64,000 nt of DNA from Morinoia aosen (taxonomy: Eukaryota; Arthropoda; Malacostraca; Amphipoda; Talitridae): the NCBI GenBank assembly GCA_030386875.1, contig CM059569.1, forward strand, positions 45,237,842-45,301,841, given 5' to 3'. The notes under the pieces were generated by a model. It ran no database searches and was not told where the DNA came from. It worked only from the letters and a program-made list of their open reading frames with translations. The position numbers were made by a program, and so were the translations under genes. Below are positions 10,869-22,065 of this stretch, piece by piece; position 1 is the stretch's first letter, and every line of letters starts with the position of its first letter.

Positions 10869-11458
10869 AACTTATTGGAAATATCACAACAGCATTGACT
10901 GTACAGTACATAAGAATCAACCTGTTGGCAATATAACTACACAATTGACTATAGGATACCTAAGAATCAACCTATTGGCAATATAACTACACAATTGACT
11001 ATACGATACCTAAGAATCAACCTATTGGCAATATAACTACACAATTGACTATACGATACCTAAGAATCAACCTATTGGCAATATAACTACACAATTGACT
11101 GTACGATACCTAAGAATCAACCTATTGGCAATATAACTACACAATTGACTGTACGATACCTAAGAATCAACCTATTGGCAATATAACTACACAATTGACT
11201 ATACGATACCTAAGAATCAACCTATTGGCAATATAACTACACAATTGACTGTACGATACCTAAGAATCAACCTATTGGCAATATAACTACACAATTGACT
11301 ATACGATACCTAAGAATCAACCTATTGGCAATATAACTACGAAATTAACTGTACGATACCTAATAATCAACCTATTGACAATGTAACTACACAATTGACT
11401 GTACAGTACCTAAGCATCAACCTATTTCAAAAATCACAGCAGCATTGACTAAACGATA
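10869..11458. repeat. 50-bp minisatellite
   Basis: About 12 copies of a 50-bp unit containing CCTATTGGCAATATAACTAC and ACAATTGACTATACGATACC. The central copies differ by only one or two bases, mostly A/G in CTRTACGATACC, while the outermost copies at both ends are diverged. This is the usual pattern of homogenisation from the middle. Confidence 0.95.
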
Positions 11459-12829
11459 TGCAACTAGCACACCACAGACGCACCTGCTGCTCTGCTGCAG
11501 CGAGCGCAGCTTCAGCGGCCGCTCGTCAGATGAAACCCGTCAAGAATTCTGACGTTGGCGCCACTGCGGAATAGCGCCGTTGCCATTTTTTCAAACGTAA
11601 TTTGTGACTCTCCGTATATTTTTCCCATTTACTGAAGCCGAACAGCAGTACAGAGGTTTTTATACTGTTTATTAAAGAGAGTGTCAGGTGGGCTGTATAA
11701 ATATTCACCTAGAGAACGTTGACTCAAGTCAAATAGCAGCGCAGAACTAATTTCAGAAGAGTGAGAACCGAGCTGCAAGAGCTGCCTCACTGCAACTATT
11801 TTTCCTAATTTCGTCCTAGATGTTTTTGCCGTCGTCGTCGTTTCAGCCAAATCAGCAGCTGATGACGCTTTTGACCGCATCCATAATATCGAATTACAGC
11901 ACTCCCGGCGAAACGCTCATTTGTAACCGATAAGACTTCTTAAAACGCCATTAACCTGCGCTAGTTCACTTGAAGGCGCACGCATCAGCGTTCTTTTAAG
12001 ACATTATCAACGTATTTTTTCCTCAGATTCGAACAACACACGTTCATGGTCGCAGAGTGCTGTTCAGCTACGGTCGTTAGTGGGTGCCGCACTCGGCCTG
12101 TATGATTGAAATGCATTCAGACTGCGGTGCAAGTCTCTTACTGCACATCGCATGCTATTTGCCTCCTTGCCCCGCCATTAGACCGTGAAAAAACGGATTT
12201 TTTCGTCCAAGTTGTTCGTAATTTGGGTTAACTTGCACTGACTCGCCGTTGTTATAAATTTGTACCTTTAGAAGCATGAATAAAAAGTCCACATTACCCG
12301 CCGCGAGTCGGCAAAAAAAGCGTCGAGAGCACGTACAGGTGGCCATAGATTTTACTCCCAACTTTAATGATCAAGTGATGGCGCTCGTTAAATTCAAATA
12401 ATCATCATCTTATCAGCATATATTCCCATGATCGTTGTGTAAACCGACAGGGGATACAAATTGTTTTATGTGAGTGGTGTACTTTCAACAGTAATACAGT
12501 TATAAACCGTACCGATGAACAAAGATTTAGAGATCCTATTATTATTTGTAAGGTACTTATCACTGGGCAACACTTCATGCATCCCTGATCAGGTACCAGT
12601 CTGAGTTATGATTTCCTAACAAATCCTGCCGTCGTACCGGTACACCTGCACCGTAAGTTCTTCTAAGATAACTTGCCCACGCTACACGCTGTAGCGCAGT
12701 AGCGTAACCAAGTTGACTCAGAACTTACGCTGTCAGCTGTACTACAAAGATGATCGACGTACGCCGTGGTTCAGAAGCAGGATCAAAGGCGGACAACCAC
12801 ATATTATTCGGTGTGCAAAACAATAACTC
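11459..12829. other. Unassigned sequence with a GC-rich start
   Basis: A short GC-rich block (11480-11525) ends in GCGGCCGC. Minus-strand ORFs of 60-83 codons lie at 11526-11880 and 12155-12361. None shows a family motif or paired splice sites. Nothing else could be supported. Confidence 0.45.
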
Positions 12830-13312
12830 ATTGGTTAATTATGAACTGAATTTAATCATTTCGCGGATTAGGAAATGAATTTACCCGGTTCACTGATTTT
12901 GAACTGATTTTACTCATTTTGCTGATTATGAAATGAATTTACTCTGTTCACTGATTTTGAACTGATTTTACTCATTTTGCTGATTATGAAATGAATTTAC
13001 TCTGTTCACTGATTTTGAACTGAATTTACTCATTTCGCTGATTAGGAAATGAATTTACCCTGTTCACTGATTTTGAACTGAATTTATTTATTGCACTGAA
13101 TTTACTCTCTTATTTCACTGATTATGAAATCAATTTTCTTAGTTCACTGATTATGGAATTAATTTACTTAGTTCACTGATCATGGAATTAATTTACTCAG
13201 TTGACTGATTATGAGTAGAATTTACTCACTCCACTGATAATCAAATGAGTTAACTGACTTCACTGATTTTGAAACGAATTTACTCAGTTTACTTATTATG
13301 AACTGATTTGAC
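12830..13312. repeat. 29/58-bp tandem array
   Basis: Roughly 16 monomers of 29 bp (core CACTGATTATGAAATGAATT, then TACTC). Two monomer types (TTTTGAACTG and TTATGAAATG) alternate in the 5' half as a 58-bp dimer. The 3' half is more diverged. Confidence 0.9.
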
Positions 13313-13320
13313 AAGTATTG

Positions 13321-13530
13321 ACACTTTTCCTGCGAAATGACCCACCGGTGTGTCACTTTGATCTTTTGTTAGCTGCGAAAAAACCTATAGGTAGTCACAA
13401 ATTCTTGTTTACGAATAATTAATCAGAAAAAAATGAAGGTCATTCAAATTACCATTTTTCCATTTCAAAGTTAAATTTTAAAATTGAATTCAGTTTGAGT
13501 TGAGCTTTAAACTTCAGTTTAGCCTGTTAC
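13321..13530 (+). repeat. Dispersed repeat B, copy 1
   Basis: Shares with 18806 and 54901 the leading block TTTCCTGCGAAA..CCACCGGTG, a central AATGAAGG, and the trailing block TTGAGTTGA..TAAACTTCAG..TAGCC. This copy is the most diverged and lacks the CTACTGACCGACC block. No ORF, no terminal inverted repeat and no poly(A) tail were seen, so the class is unknown. Confidence 0.6.
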
Positions 13531-15104
13531 AGTTATCGTAAATTTTTAGCCTGCGTCATGTGTCGAGATGGGAGCACTAAATTACACGATAGTGTTTGCC
13601 TTGCGTTATCCTCACATCGTGTAAGCTCTCTTGTCGTGTTTTCCTCTGGTTTTGGAATTGTTGTTTGATTTTTACTGTTGGTAGATGAAAATTTAATTTA
13701 TTCAGAATCTTCTATTGAAGTATTGCTTCATAATGTCCCCTCATACTAATAAACTTGAAGTCCTGCTTGCTGAGGTTTGTATTTTGATTGCACGTACGTC
13801 GTGAATAAGTTATCAATAGCTTATCCTTCTTTTAACATTTAATGCCTTCATAATTTACAATATAAATACGATATCAAAAAAAGGAAGTAAGAAAACAGCA
13901 TTGGAAATATTTTATTAATTAGTTATAATAACATTTTGCTAAAGAAAACTAAAATAGAAAATGAGGTGGTATTTAAAATAACCCTCAAATGTTAATATAA
14001 GAATGAGCGCGTTGCGATACTAGACAATATTACGCTATAGTTCACATGAGCGCGTAGTTTCTAAAGATAATTTCGATGAGAACTCGTGCTCTGGCAATTT
14101 TTAAACCTGCACTCTAGAAACCCTTGTTCATCTTCATTTTTAAATCTGCACTTTAGAAGCCCTTTTTCATCTTTGAATCATTTAATGACAGGCAGAACGC
14201 GCATCCCTTTTGGAAATTTTAAATCGCTGAATTTTCTGCGGATATATTTTACTCTACTTCTTTTTTTTCTAATATTTCATGCTTAATTAAATCATGCTTA
14301 ATAATCATGCTTTATTTTTATCTTCCTAACCACAGCCCAACAGTTTTGCGTGATATGACGTCAAAAATAACCGGGCTCGTATTCTTTACTCGTTCCCCAT
14401 ATTTTCTCGGAAATGAAATTGGTGCTTCAAGCACTTATTGAACGTTGTTAAGGGACTAGTTCCCTATTGCCTTATTCATAAAAACCAATACAACAAGAGA
14501 CATCGAGAAAATAAATAACGGTGTCATAAAAATTTCAACATGCCATACCGCGCATTGCAAAAATTCTAACATAACGGTAAACATTAAAAATATTTCACTT
14601 CTATTTCCCACGCATTTAACGCTCATTTCTGCCTCCCGACGAAGATTTCGATTTCATTTGCGACGCTATAACGAGAACTCAGCGACAATTCCCCACTCTA
14701 CCCAAGTGGCGGGAATGGGTACCGGCTTGACCGGGGGTAACCGTCAAGGCGTCCTGGTGTTAGTTATGAGGCATTTGAATAACCAATGTTCAAGATGATA
14801 TGTATCAGGCTTGATTGAAATAAAAGCATCCTTTATTTCTATCCCGCCAGCATGCGATGGAGGTGGTGAGTGCGAGCTGCGCTGCAGGGGCCGCTGAGGT
14901 GCTCACTGCGCCGCCTCCGCCTCCCTTCACTGACGGGCCGACGCTGCAACTGCGCCCCCAAGGTAATACATTAGCTCGTTGAAATGGTAGGTGCAAATTA
15001 TACTTGCGTATTATTTGTTTATTTCGATTATTATATTATAATTTCAGTTATACTTGGGTATAATTTGGTTGCCTATCCTTGCTTCATGGCAAATTCAGTA
15101 TATA
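13531..15104. other. Unassigned sequence
   Basis: AT-rich. The exceptions are 14640-14760 and a GC-rich block at 14850-14960, which includes a minus-strand ORF with a Gly run (14805-14996) that I do not trust. A small internal duplication (TTTTTAAACCTGCACT / TTTTTAAATCTGCACT) is at 14098 and 14140. Confidence 0.45.
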
Positions 15105-16020
15105 TATACTTTGTGTAGGATCTGGGTACTGTTGCTCATTGTTTGGGTGCAGGTGTGGTTCTGTGTCACCGTTTGGAGACACACGTCCTGATGATATTTT
15201 CTCTGTATGTATACACTGTGTAGCATGCGTAGATTTTGATCTCTTTGAGGATACAATTGTGGTTCTGTGTCACCGTTTGGAGACACACGTCCTGATGATA
15301 TTTTCTCTGTATGTATACACTGTGTAGCATGCGTAGATTTTGATCTCTTTGAGGATACAATTGTGGTTCTGTGTCACCGTTTGGAGACACACGTCCTGAT
15401 GATATTTTCTCTGTATGTATACACTGTGTAGCATGCGTAGATTTTGATCTCTTTGAGGATACAATTGTGGTTCTGTGTCACCGTTTGGAGACACACGTCC
15501 TGATGATATTTTCTCTGTATGTATACACTGTGTAGCATGCGTAGATTTTGATCTCTTTGAGGATACAATTGTGGTTCTGTGTCACCGTTTGGAGACACAC
15601 GTCCTGATGATATTTTCTCTGTATGTATACATTGTGTAGCATGCGTAGATTTTGATCTCTTTGAGGATACAATTGTGGTTCTGTGTCACCGTTTGGAGAC
15701 ACACGTCCTGATGATATTTTCTCTGTATGTATACACTGTGTAGCATGCGTAGATTTTGATCTCTTTGAGGATACAATTGTGGTTCTGTGTCACCGTTTGG
15801 AGACACACGTCCTGATGATACATTTTCTCTGTATGTATACATTGTGTAGCATGCGTATATTTTGCTCTCTTTGAGGATACAATTGTGGTTCTGTGTCACG
15901 GTTTGGAGACACACGTCCTGATGATACATTTTCTCTGTATGTATACATTGTGTAGCATGCGTATATTTTGCTCTCTTTGAGGATACAATTGTGGTTCTGT
16001 GTCACGGTTTGGAGACACAT
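15105..16020. repeat. 104-bp minisatellite
   Basis: About nine copies. The unit is 104 bp (GGTTCTGTGTCACCGTTTGG through GAGGATACAATTGT) and is nearly invariant for the first six. The last two full units carry a 2-bp insertion (GATGATACATTTT, so 106 bp) and linked changes (TATATTTTGCTCTC). The 5' part is therefore homogenised and the 3' part is a separate subfamily. Since 104 is not a multiple of three, the overlapping 74-codon minus-strand ORFs repeating at the array period are artefacts. Confidence 0.97.
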
Positions 16021-16220
16021 AAGGTACTTTCACTCACTGTACTCCAAGTAGGATTTGTATATTTTGCTCGTTTTGAGGATGCGGTTATGGTCTTGAGCAA
16101 CTGTTTACAGCTACTTCGTTAAGGTACATTAGGTCGTACACTTAGTAGGATTTGTGAACTTTGCTCGGATTAAGCAGACGTCTATGGTTCCATGTCATTG
16201 TTTGCAGCTACTTCCTCGAA
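16021..16220. repeat. Decayed fringe of the 104-bp array
   Basis: Recognisable but strongly diverged units (for example GTAGGATTTGTATATTTTGC and TATGGTTCCATGTCATTGTT) extend the array about 200 bp beyond the regular copies. Confidence 0.7.
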
Positions 16221-16777
16221 GTAATTTTTGTGGGACTTCCAAGCTTTGTACTCGTTTCAAGAAGACACTTCTGATTCCCTGTCCCTATTTCAAATTCGTA
16301 CCAATAAACTAATCGGTGACGTAATAAATAGTTCACATATACTTTGTACGCAGTTATGATTCGATACTGCTGCAGTTAAATTTAACACAATCACCACTTC
16401 TTGAACTTGATTGTACGATTTAGCTTCATGCTTCAAAATTACTGAGCCTCAGAAAATTTTCGCCTAAAGTGTATCTCGTAACTCTCGGGTGACGTCTTCA
16501 CTGTAGTACAACGGCTCACCCATCATCACTTTTTTCGGGATTGATTTTATTTCTTATGCTCATCACATTCTGTCGGGATTCCTCGACAAATTTTCATGGA
16601 CCGGACTAAGTTTGATCACTTTGGTTTTGACTCAAATATTCGAGACATTTCGCAACTGCCATAAAATCACACCCACCTCTTCTACCGAGTACTCTCAGAA
16701 CAACATGTATCGTAAATCTAGCACCTGACCAGGTCAATTGACATTCTGACAACGAATATTAATTCTATTGCGTGCAG
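16221..16777 (+). other. Presumed intron upstream of the exon at 16778
   Basis: Non-repetitive sequence ending in a plausible 3' splice site. A branch-like TATTAAT lies at 16757-16763, followed by a weak pyrimidine tract and TGCAG at 16773-16777. The frame upstream of the AG is closed by TGA at 16747, which supports an exon boundary here rather than a gene start. Confidence 0.5.
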
Positions 16778-17497
16778 ATCCAGTTCCCCCGAACACAGAA
16801 AACGAGAAACAAGACGCCGAAGATGACGAGGAGGAAGAACTCGCAAGGATGGATACGGAAACGGAAGGAGTCGGAGAAGAGTCAGCTCTGAGCCCCTCCG
16901 AAGACCCAGCGGAGGAAGAATCTTCAGAAGTGCTGAGAACGTACGATGAGCAGATGGAGTGCGACGATAACAACAGCATGTTCATCGACGAAGACTCTTC
17001 TTCGAGCCGCGTGTTTGTTGACAACGATACCACCTCGACGGACTCTTTAGCAGTGCCCCAGCAAGAGGGCAGGCGGAACAAAAGGAAGAACTTCCTGCCC
17101 AGAAACATAGTGTACAACCCACAAGACGAAGCTGCAGAGAACCACCACGACGGTGGAGGTTGTGACGACGCAGACATGAGCACCGAGACCTACACTAGCA
17201 GCAACAGCGCCGTCAATCTGAGCAACGGAATAGGCGGTGAATCTCCGTTGGATTTATCAGAGACGCCCATCAGGAGATCTTTGCTTCCCAGACGGTTCTC
17301 CCCGCTCAGTTTGTCCTCAGCAAACATCTCCCAGCGCTCGGGGTCTCCTCCCTCGGACCTTGGGCAAGCTAGAAACACCTCCCCAGATGCTGGGGAGGCA
17401 AGTGAAATGTGCCCCAACCTGCCTGACTACGCCCAGCTCACCATGAGGAGGCTCCTGGGGCTGTATGGACTCCCTCCCCACCCGGACCTTGGCGCAG
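16778..17497 (+). CDS. Internal exon of a putative CtBP-binding nuclear repressor
   Basis: A 720-bp exon, phase 1 at both ends, encoding about 240 residues. The acceptor is TATTAAT..GCGTGCAG and the donor is GGCGCAG^GTGAGA. The only apparent start in the frame is a TTG inside the acceptor, so the protein begins in an earlier exon outside view. In order it has an acidic low-complexity N-terminal part (residues ~12-24, mostly D/E), Ser/Asp-rich segments, a basic cluster RRNKRK (~99-104) followed by NFLPRNIVY, PLDLS at ~157-161 (bases 17245-17259), Ser/Pro-rich sequence, and the ordered-looking PNLPDYAQLTMRRLLGLYGL (~213-232). PxDLS motifs recruit the CtBP corepressor. They occur in zinc-finger repressors such as ZEB/Zfh1, RREB1/Hindsight, EVI1/PRDM and FOG/U-shaped. 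No zinc finger is encoded here, so the family cannot be fixed. The balanced base composition contrasts with the AT-rich flanks. I am confident that it codes, but not of its identity. Confidence 0.85.
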
Positions 17498-18254
17498 GTG
17501 AGAATATTCTCTTCGTGTACATTTAATTTCTTTCTCCCTAAAAAGCGAGGTAGAAAACTTGAAATTAGGTCCACTTAGCCTTCATCAAATCTGCATGACT
17601 CAAGGATTTTTTAGCTATACATACTGAAATGAGTCGTAATAAACTTAAGAAACAACCTACTGCTGTATCACTTGTGGTAAATGAATTGTTTAAAAATTGT
17701 TATTTTGAGGCGTTTATTGCAAGGATCAATTTTCTGGCAGTCTGAAGGTAAGGTTTACTCTAGAACTGGTGAAATTAAATCGTGTCAAACTGACATTTTT
17801 TAGTTGAAAAGAAACGTCGATTAACCTGATTTTATTTCTGCGCCGCAAAAGTTCTTTGTTAGGAGCAATATTATCCTCAGCATCGCCACCGTCGGGAAGC
17901 CTGGTTTTGCCAGCCCGCGGAAAATGAGCCCAGAATATTCTCAGTATTTCTTGCGCCCCACTAACGTATGTCGCATGATATGGATGCATTTTTCGCGCTA
18001 TTTTTTCTATTGTGCTAGAGGAAAAATATATTTTCAGTCTTATCACACGGGCTCTAAAGCTGACTTATCTCCCTGTCAGTAGATGCGTTCTACAGAACAA
18101 GAAACCGTTTGATTTTGAAGTCTTGTTATTTCTGTCGTATTTAAAGCACTAGGTGCAGCTTACTTGAACTAGTTAACCGACTTGTAATATCCTAAGAAGA
18201 GCTTTTGAACGCCTATCATTTAAAAAATCTATTTAAAAATGACAGCAGATTAAG
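17498..18254 (+). other. Start of a presumed giant intron
   Basis: Begins GTGAGA. The frame closes after 9 more codons (TAA at 17524). No further exon, array or RNA is recognisable in this stretch. Confidence 0.5.
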
Positions 18255-18625
18255 AAACTCATACAAACTAAATCAATTTCAAAACGAGCAGTATTTAAAA
18301 TAATTAGCTCGCCACATCCCCTGTACGATGTTGAGCACTTTGTGGGGACCCCGACTAAGGTCTACCTCATACACATCTAAATCAATTTTAAAATGAACCG
18401 TATTTTAAATTAATTCGCTTGCCACATACCAAATACGATGCCACACACGATGTTGAGCACATTTATGAGGACACGGACGAAATTTTCCCTCGTACAAAAC
18501 GAAATCAATTTCAAAACGAGCAGTATTGTAAAATAATTAGCTTGCCACATACAAATAACTGGCTTGCCAAATAAAATTTTGAGCACATTTTTGAGGACAC
18601 CGACGGCAGTTTGGCGCATGACATT
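18255..18625. repeat. ~110-123-bp tandem repeat, three copies
   Basis: Three diverged units, each with AAATCAATTTCAAAACGAGC, TTGCCACATA and GATGTTGAGCACATTT, starting near 18270, 18379 and 18502. The third carries an extra TTGCCACATACAAATAACTGG block. Confidence 0.85.
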
Positions 18626-18805
18626 TGCCTAGCATGCTGTTCGCAGGCACGCAGGGGCGCAGCACGGCCTGCGGTAGCGAGAGCAGCATCTCGGCTGCGT
18701 CACATGCCAGCCTCTCTCGCTATGCCGCACTCTCATGTACGTCACTCGGAGCTTTTAAAAGGGTCATGGTGGCAAAATAATTGATCTGAGCCTTAATTTT
18801 TTAAA
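18626..18805. other. Short GC-rich block
   Basis: Locally GC-rich (18630-18735) with several GC-rich hexamers in both orientations (GCTGCGTCACATGCC, TATGCCGCACTC). No ORF or array could be supported. Confidence 0.35.
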
Positions 18806-18996
18806 TGTTTCCTGCGAAAGAAGCCACCGGTGGTCACTGAGGGGATTTTCAAAATGCTACTGACCGACCAGCAGCATAATTTTCATAAATACTCAATGAA
18901 ATCCAAATGAAGGGCGATTTATTTGATGCTCGGTATTTTCAGAATTGATCTCTAAAATTAAATAATTTGAGTTGAGTACTGAACGTCAGACTAACC
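18806..18996 (+). repeat. Dispersed repeat B, copy 2
   Basis: The closest match to the copy at 54901. Shared blocks are GAAGCCACCGGTGGTCACTGA, GAGGATTTTC-type sequence, ATGCTACTGACCGACC, TAAATACTYAATGAAA and TTGARTACTGAACRTCAG..CTAACC. It is about 190 bp, same orientation, with no ORF. Confidence 0.75.
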
Positions 18997-19784
18997 GCGC
19001 CATAGCTGTGCGGCTGGCAGTGAGTTTTCCTGTCGATTTGCCTGCGCTGTTTTTCGGGGCTGAATGCTCAAATTTTTTTAAAAATGCTCAAACTTGGGGA
19101 TTTTTACCCAAAAAAGTTACCCGAAAAATTGTACAATGGAAATCAATTTACGCTATATACTGTTATAAATTAAATTTTTCATTATATTGTTTTAATTAAA
19201 TCGTCTATATGACATAGCGTTGCCCCAGGACTACAATAGTTAAAACTGACACGCTGATTTTGTTATTATACTTTGAATCATTATTTTTTCGTTTCATACT
19301 TAAGACGAAATTTTGCGTGGAAGAAAACGGCTTTGCCAATGTTGCGTTTGGGAAGCCTCTTCTCCAGAAATTGTTTAGGAAGATCGCGTCATGAAAACAA
19401 CAATGTGCAGAGAAAGTTTCATTGTAGTAACCCTATTAAAATTTCGAGTAACTGTGGAGAGACAGTGGTATCACCGGTAATATTCATGTTAATCTTATTT
19501 AAATCGTTTCTAGTTTAGTAAGCTTGGCAATAATTCCGCGTCAACCATTTATTTCTTGATTTAGAGTTTGATATAGCGAGCAGTCCTGACGCTAGACGGG
19601 TATATTACCTATATTGTTTTTTTCAGTCGTAGCTCATCGATGGAAATTCTTGGTATACTTTCTGAGTATATTTCTACTGCCTGAAGAACCTTGACGCTTT
19701 ATCATGGTTGTTGTTCAATTCTTACGATCAAAATTCAGCGTTATTTCTTGCATGCTTGAAGAATGCAGTGAACAATTTGCTCAG
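18997..19784. other. Unassigned AT-rich sequence
   Basis: A good isolated acceptor-like tract (ATTGTTTTTTTCAG) ends at 19626 and the phase-1 frame after it stays open for about 20 codons, but no donor follows. I do not call an exon. Confidence 0.4.
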
Positions 19785-20055
19785 CAGCTAATTGTTCTGT
19801 CCCTGTATCGGGAGACAGATGATTTCTCTCGTTTTGTTAGAGTTGAATAAAATTCAAACGGCGTTCGCAATTGTGATACGAATTCTTTGACTGCGTCGCG
19901 AGACTGATTATTTGTGAAGTTCTTTGGAGGTAAATAAATTCAAGCGGCCTCCGTAACTGTGATACGAATTCCTTCACTGTCGGGAGACTGATTATTTTTC
20001 TCCCATTTTTTTACAGTTAAATAAAATCAAGAGCCCTTCGTATTTGTGATACGAG
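19785..20055. repeat. ~86-bp tandem repeat, three copies
   Basis: GTGATACG recurs at 19873, 19959 and 20046, each preceded by AAATAAAATTCAA-type sequence and followed (first two copies) by AATTC..GACTG..GAGACTGATTATT. The copies are diverged. Confidence 0.85.
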
Positions 20056-21951
20056 GCGTACGAATAATAAGTAAACAAGAACTTGGACAAGAAAAACACG
20101 TGTCGTCTCTCACTGTAAAATTGCGGTGTGCCATGTAACCTAAAGGCAAAACGCTCAAGTTTCTTCCCAGTTTCATTGATTTCGTGGAAGAGAAAGTTCT
20201 CTCACGTAAAAAATCTACCGCCATAAATCCCATTGATTGTAAGCAAAAAACAAAGCTACGTGAACAGCAAATGTAGCGAGCGATATTCCTGTGAAGTTCA
20301 GTGAGGTGCGCACGTTAATCTGAGCGTAGACTCATTGAAGGTTTGATTTGGCAGATATGAGCTCGCGATAGTGAGCTAGCTTGACACCGTATTCTAGCTA
20401 GCACGTCCTGGCCACAAATTCACTAAATATTGGCCTGTCTCAGACTTGAGAGCCGCTCGCAGCGCTGCGATCGACTTTGCTTTTTTCAGTCCTCCTCATT
20501 TGTCAGTTTGATTCATGCGTGTTTTGGGCAGAAGGAGAGAGGGGCATTTTGTGAGCCGCGTAAATCAGAACTCGAGTGTCGATACGCGCACCAAAGCCAA
20601 CCTCGACGACCAGCGTTCCTTGAGACCGAATGGCCTCTACTTGTGCGAGTGTGTGAGTGCGTATGGTGACTTTTTCAGCTGTTGAGCTCCCGTGCGTGGC
20701 GTATGAATCACAAAGTAGTTCTTACGAAACGCACAGAGGGTTTTTTCAGGAAATGGGCTTTGAATTGATTAAGACGCGGGAATAATAAAGGCAGTAATCA
20801 TATCAAATGTGTCTAATACATTGAATATAAACCATCAATTCTATTGCCATAAAAATTATATAATATCACTTGTGTTGTCTTTTACCATTGGTCTCTTAGC
20901 GTGAAAGTTTGTGAATGGACTAAATCATTTCGAACAAACATGAAGATATGTCTGAGTGTCATCACTCTCCTAATCGCTTATCTTTCTCTCCCGAAAGTGC
21001 ACTTATTGTGTATTGAAGTACAAGGACCTCCAAGCCGTACATCTTTTGGAATGTGTGCTTGCCTGATTTTGTGAACAAAAGAAGGGCGGCTGTTGGTGAG
21101 TGACTTTCAAGACATTCCTCAAAGGTTCCATTTCAAATGCATAAATAGATATTGATAAATAATGTATCAGCATACCGTGGCGCATAGAGTTTCAAGTTTT
21201 ATGTTTAATACATTGAATTTTGTGCAAAATCAAATTATTGAAATTTTATGTTAAATCATATATATGAATTAAGGATGTGTTAAGCTCAAGTATGAGGGCA
21301 GGAGTCCCTATGCAGTCACCGTGTTGACGCACATCGAATAGGCAACTAGCACAGGCCGCAGCCTTACATTAACCTTTTATAACTACCTACGGCACAAACG
21401 AGAAAATTAATAACGTAATAACGTTATTAATAAATTAATAACGTGTCACGTAATAGACAACGTGACTATTGATATAAGTTTTTAACTTTTCTTCAAACAA
21501 GCTAATAAATAACGTAGCAGATAACTTCGATAGACAACGTAATTCTTGACATTAACGTGAGTTTTTTATTTCTTTCAGCAACTTCACATTATGAGAACAC
21601 ACTGATGCGCTGCGTCTTGTAAATACCACAACTGTCATTCATATAGGGCACGTTTTTTCTTAGAAATAAGATAAATTCCAGACTAAATATCATAGCACGA
21701 TTCAAACCTAAGTTTTTGAGGAACGCGCTGTAATTTTGTGGGACTTAAGTTAAACCCTAATTGCTTGAAAGTAATGCATACAATTGGCATCACTGTTGTA
21801 GTTCTAATCCTGCTCGTGTTGTCAGTTGTAGAGAGATGTATAACAGAAAAGTTCATTGAGGTACGATACATTGTGCAAATATGTGTTATTAGTTTAAACG
21901 TTCAAAATGCACAGAAGTGGAGTTTAGGACCATTTGAGAATATGAAATTCA
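20056..21951. other. Unassigned sequence
   Basis: Mostly AT-rich. 21395-21550 has repeated ATTAATAACGT/ACGTTATTAAT motifs that form small palindromes. An acceptor-like TTTTATTTCTTTCAG ends at 21580 but its phase-1 reading closes after 13 codons without a good donor. No gene could be supported. Confidence 0.4.
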
Positions 21952-22065
21952 CACGATCAAACTTGAGCATTCGATCGAGGTCAAACTTGAGCGTTAGATC
22001 GAGTTCAAACTCGAGATTCGATAGAGTTCAAACTCGAGATTCGATCGAGACCAATTTGAGGACTT
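21952..22065. repeat. ~23-bp tandem array
   Basis: About five copies of a 22-24 bp unit (GATCGAGTTCAAACTCGAGATT). Many contain XhoI-type CTCGAG and short inverted symmetry (GAGTTCAAACTC). Confidence 0.85.

Noticed and set aside
15095-16020. Series of identical 74-codon minus-strand ORFs spaced 104 bp apart
   Set aside because: Each is the same segment of the 104-bp unit read again. There is no independent coding evidence.
19600-19690. Exon after the acceptor-like TTTTTTTCAG at 19626
   Set aside because: The phase-1 frame is open for only about 20 codons and there is no downstream donor. Isolated pyrimidine-AG sequences are common in AT-rich DNA.
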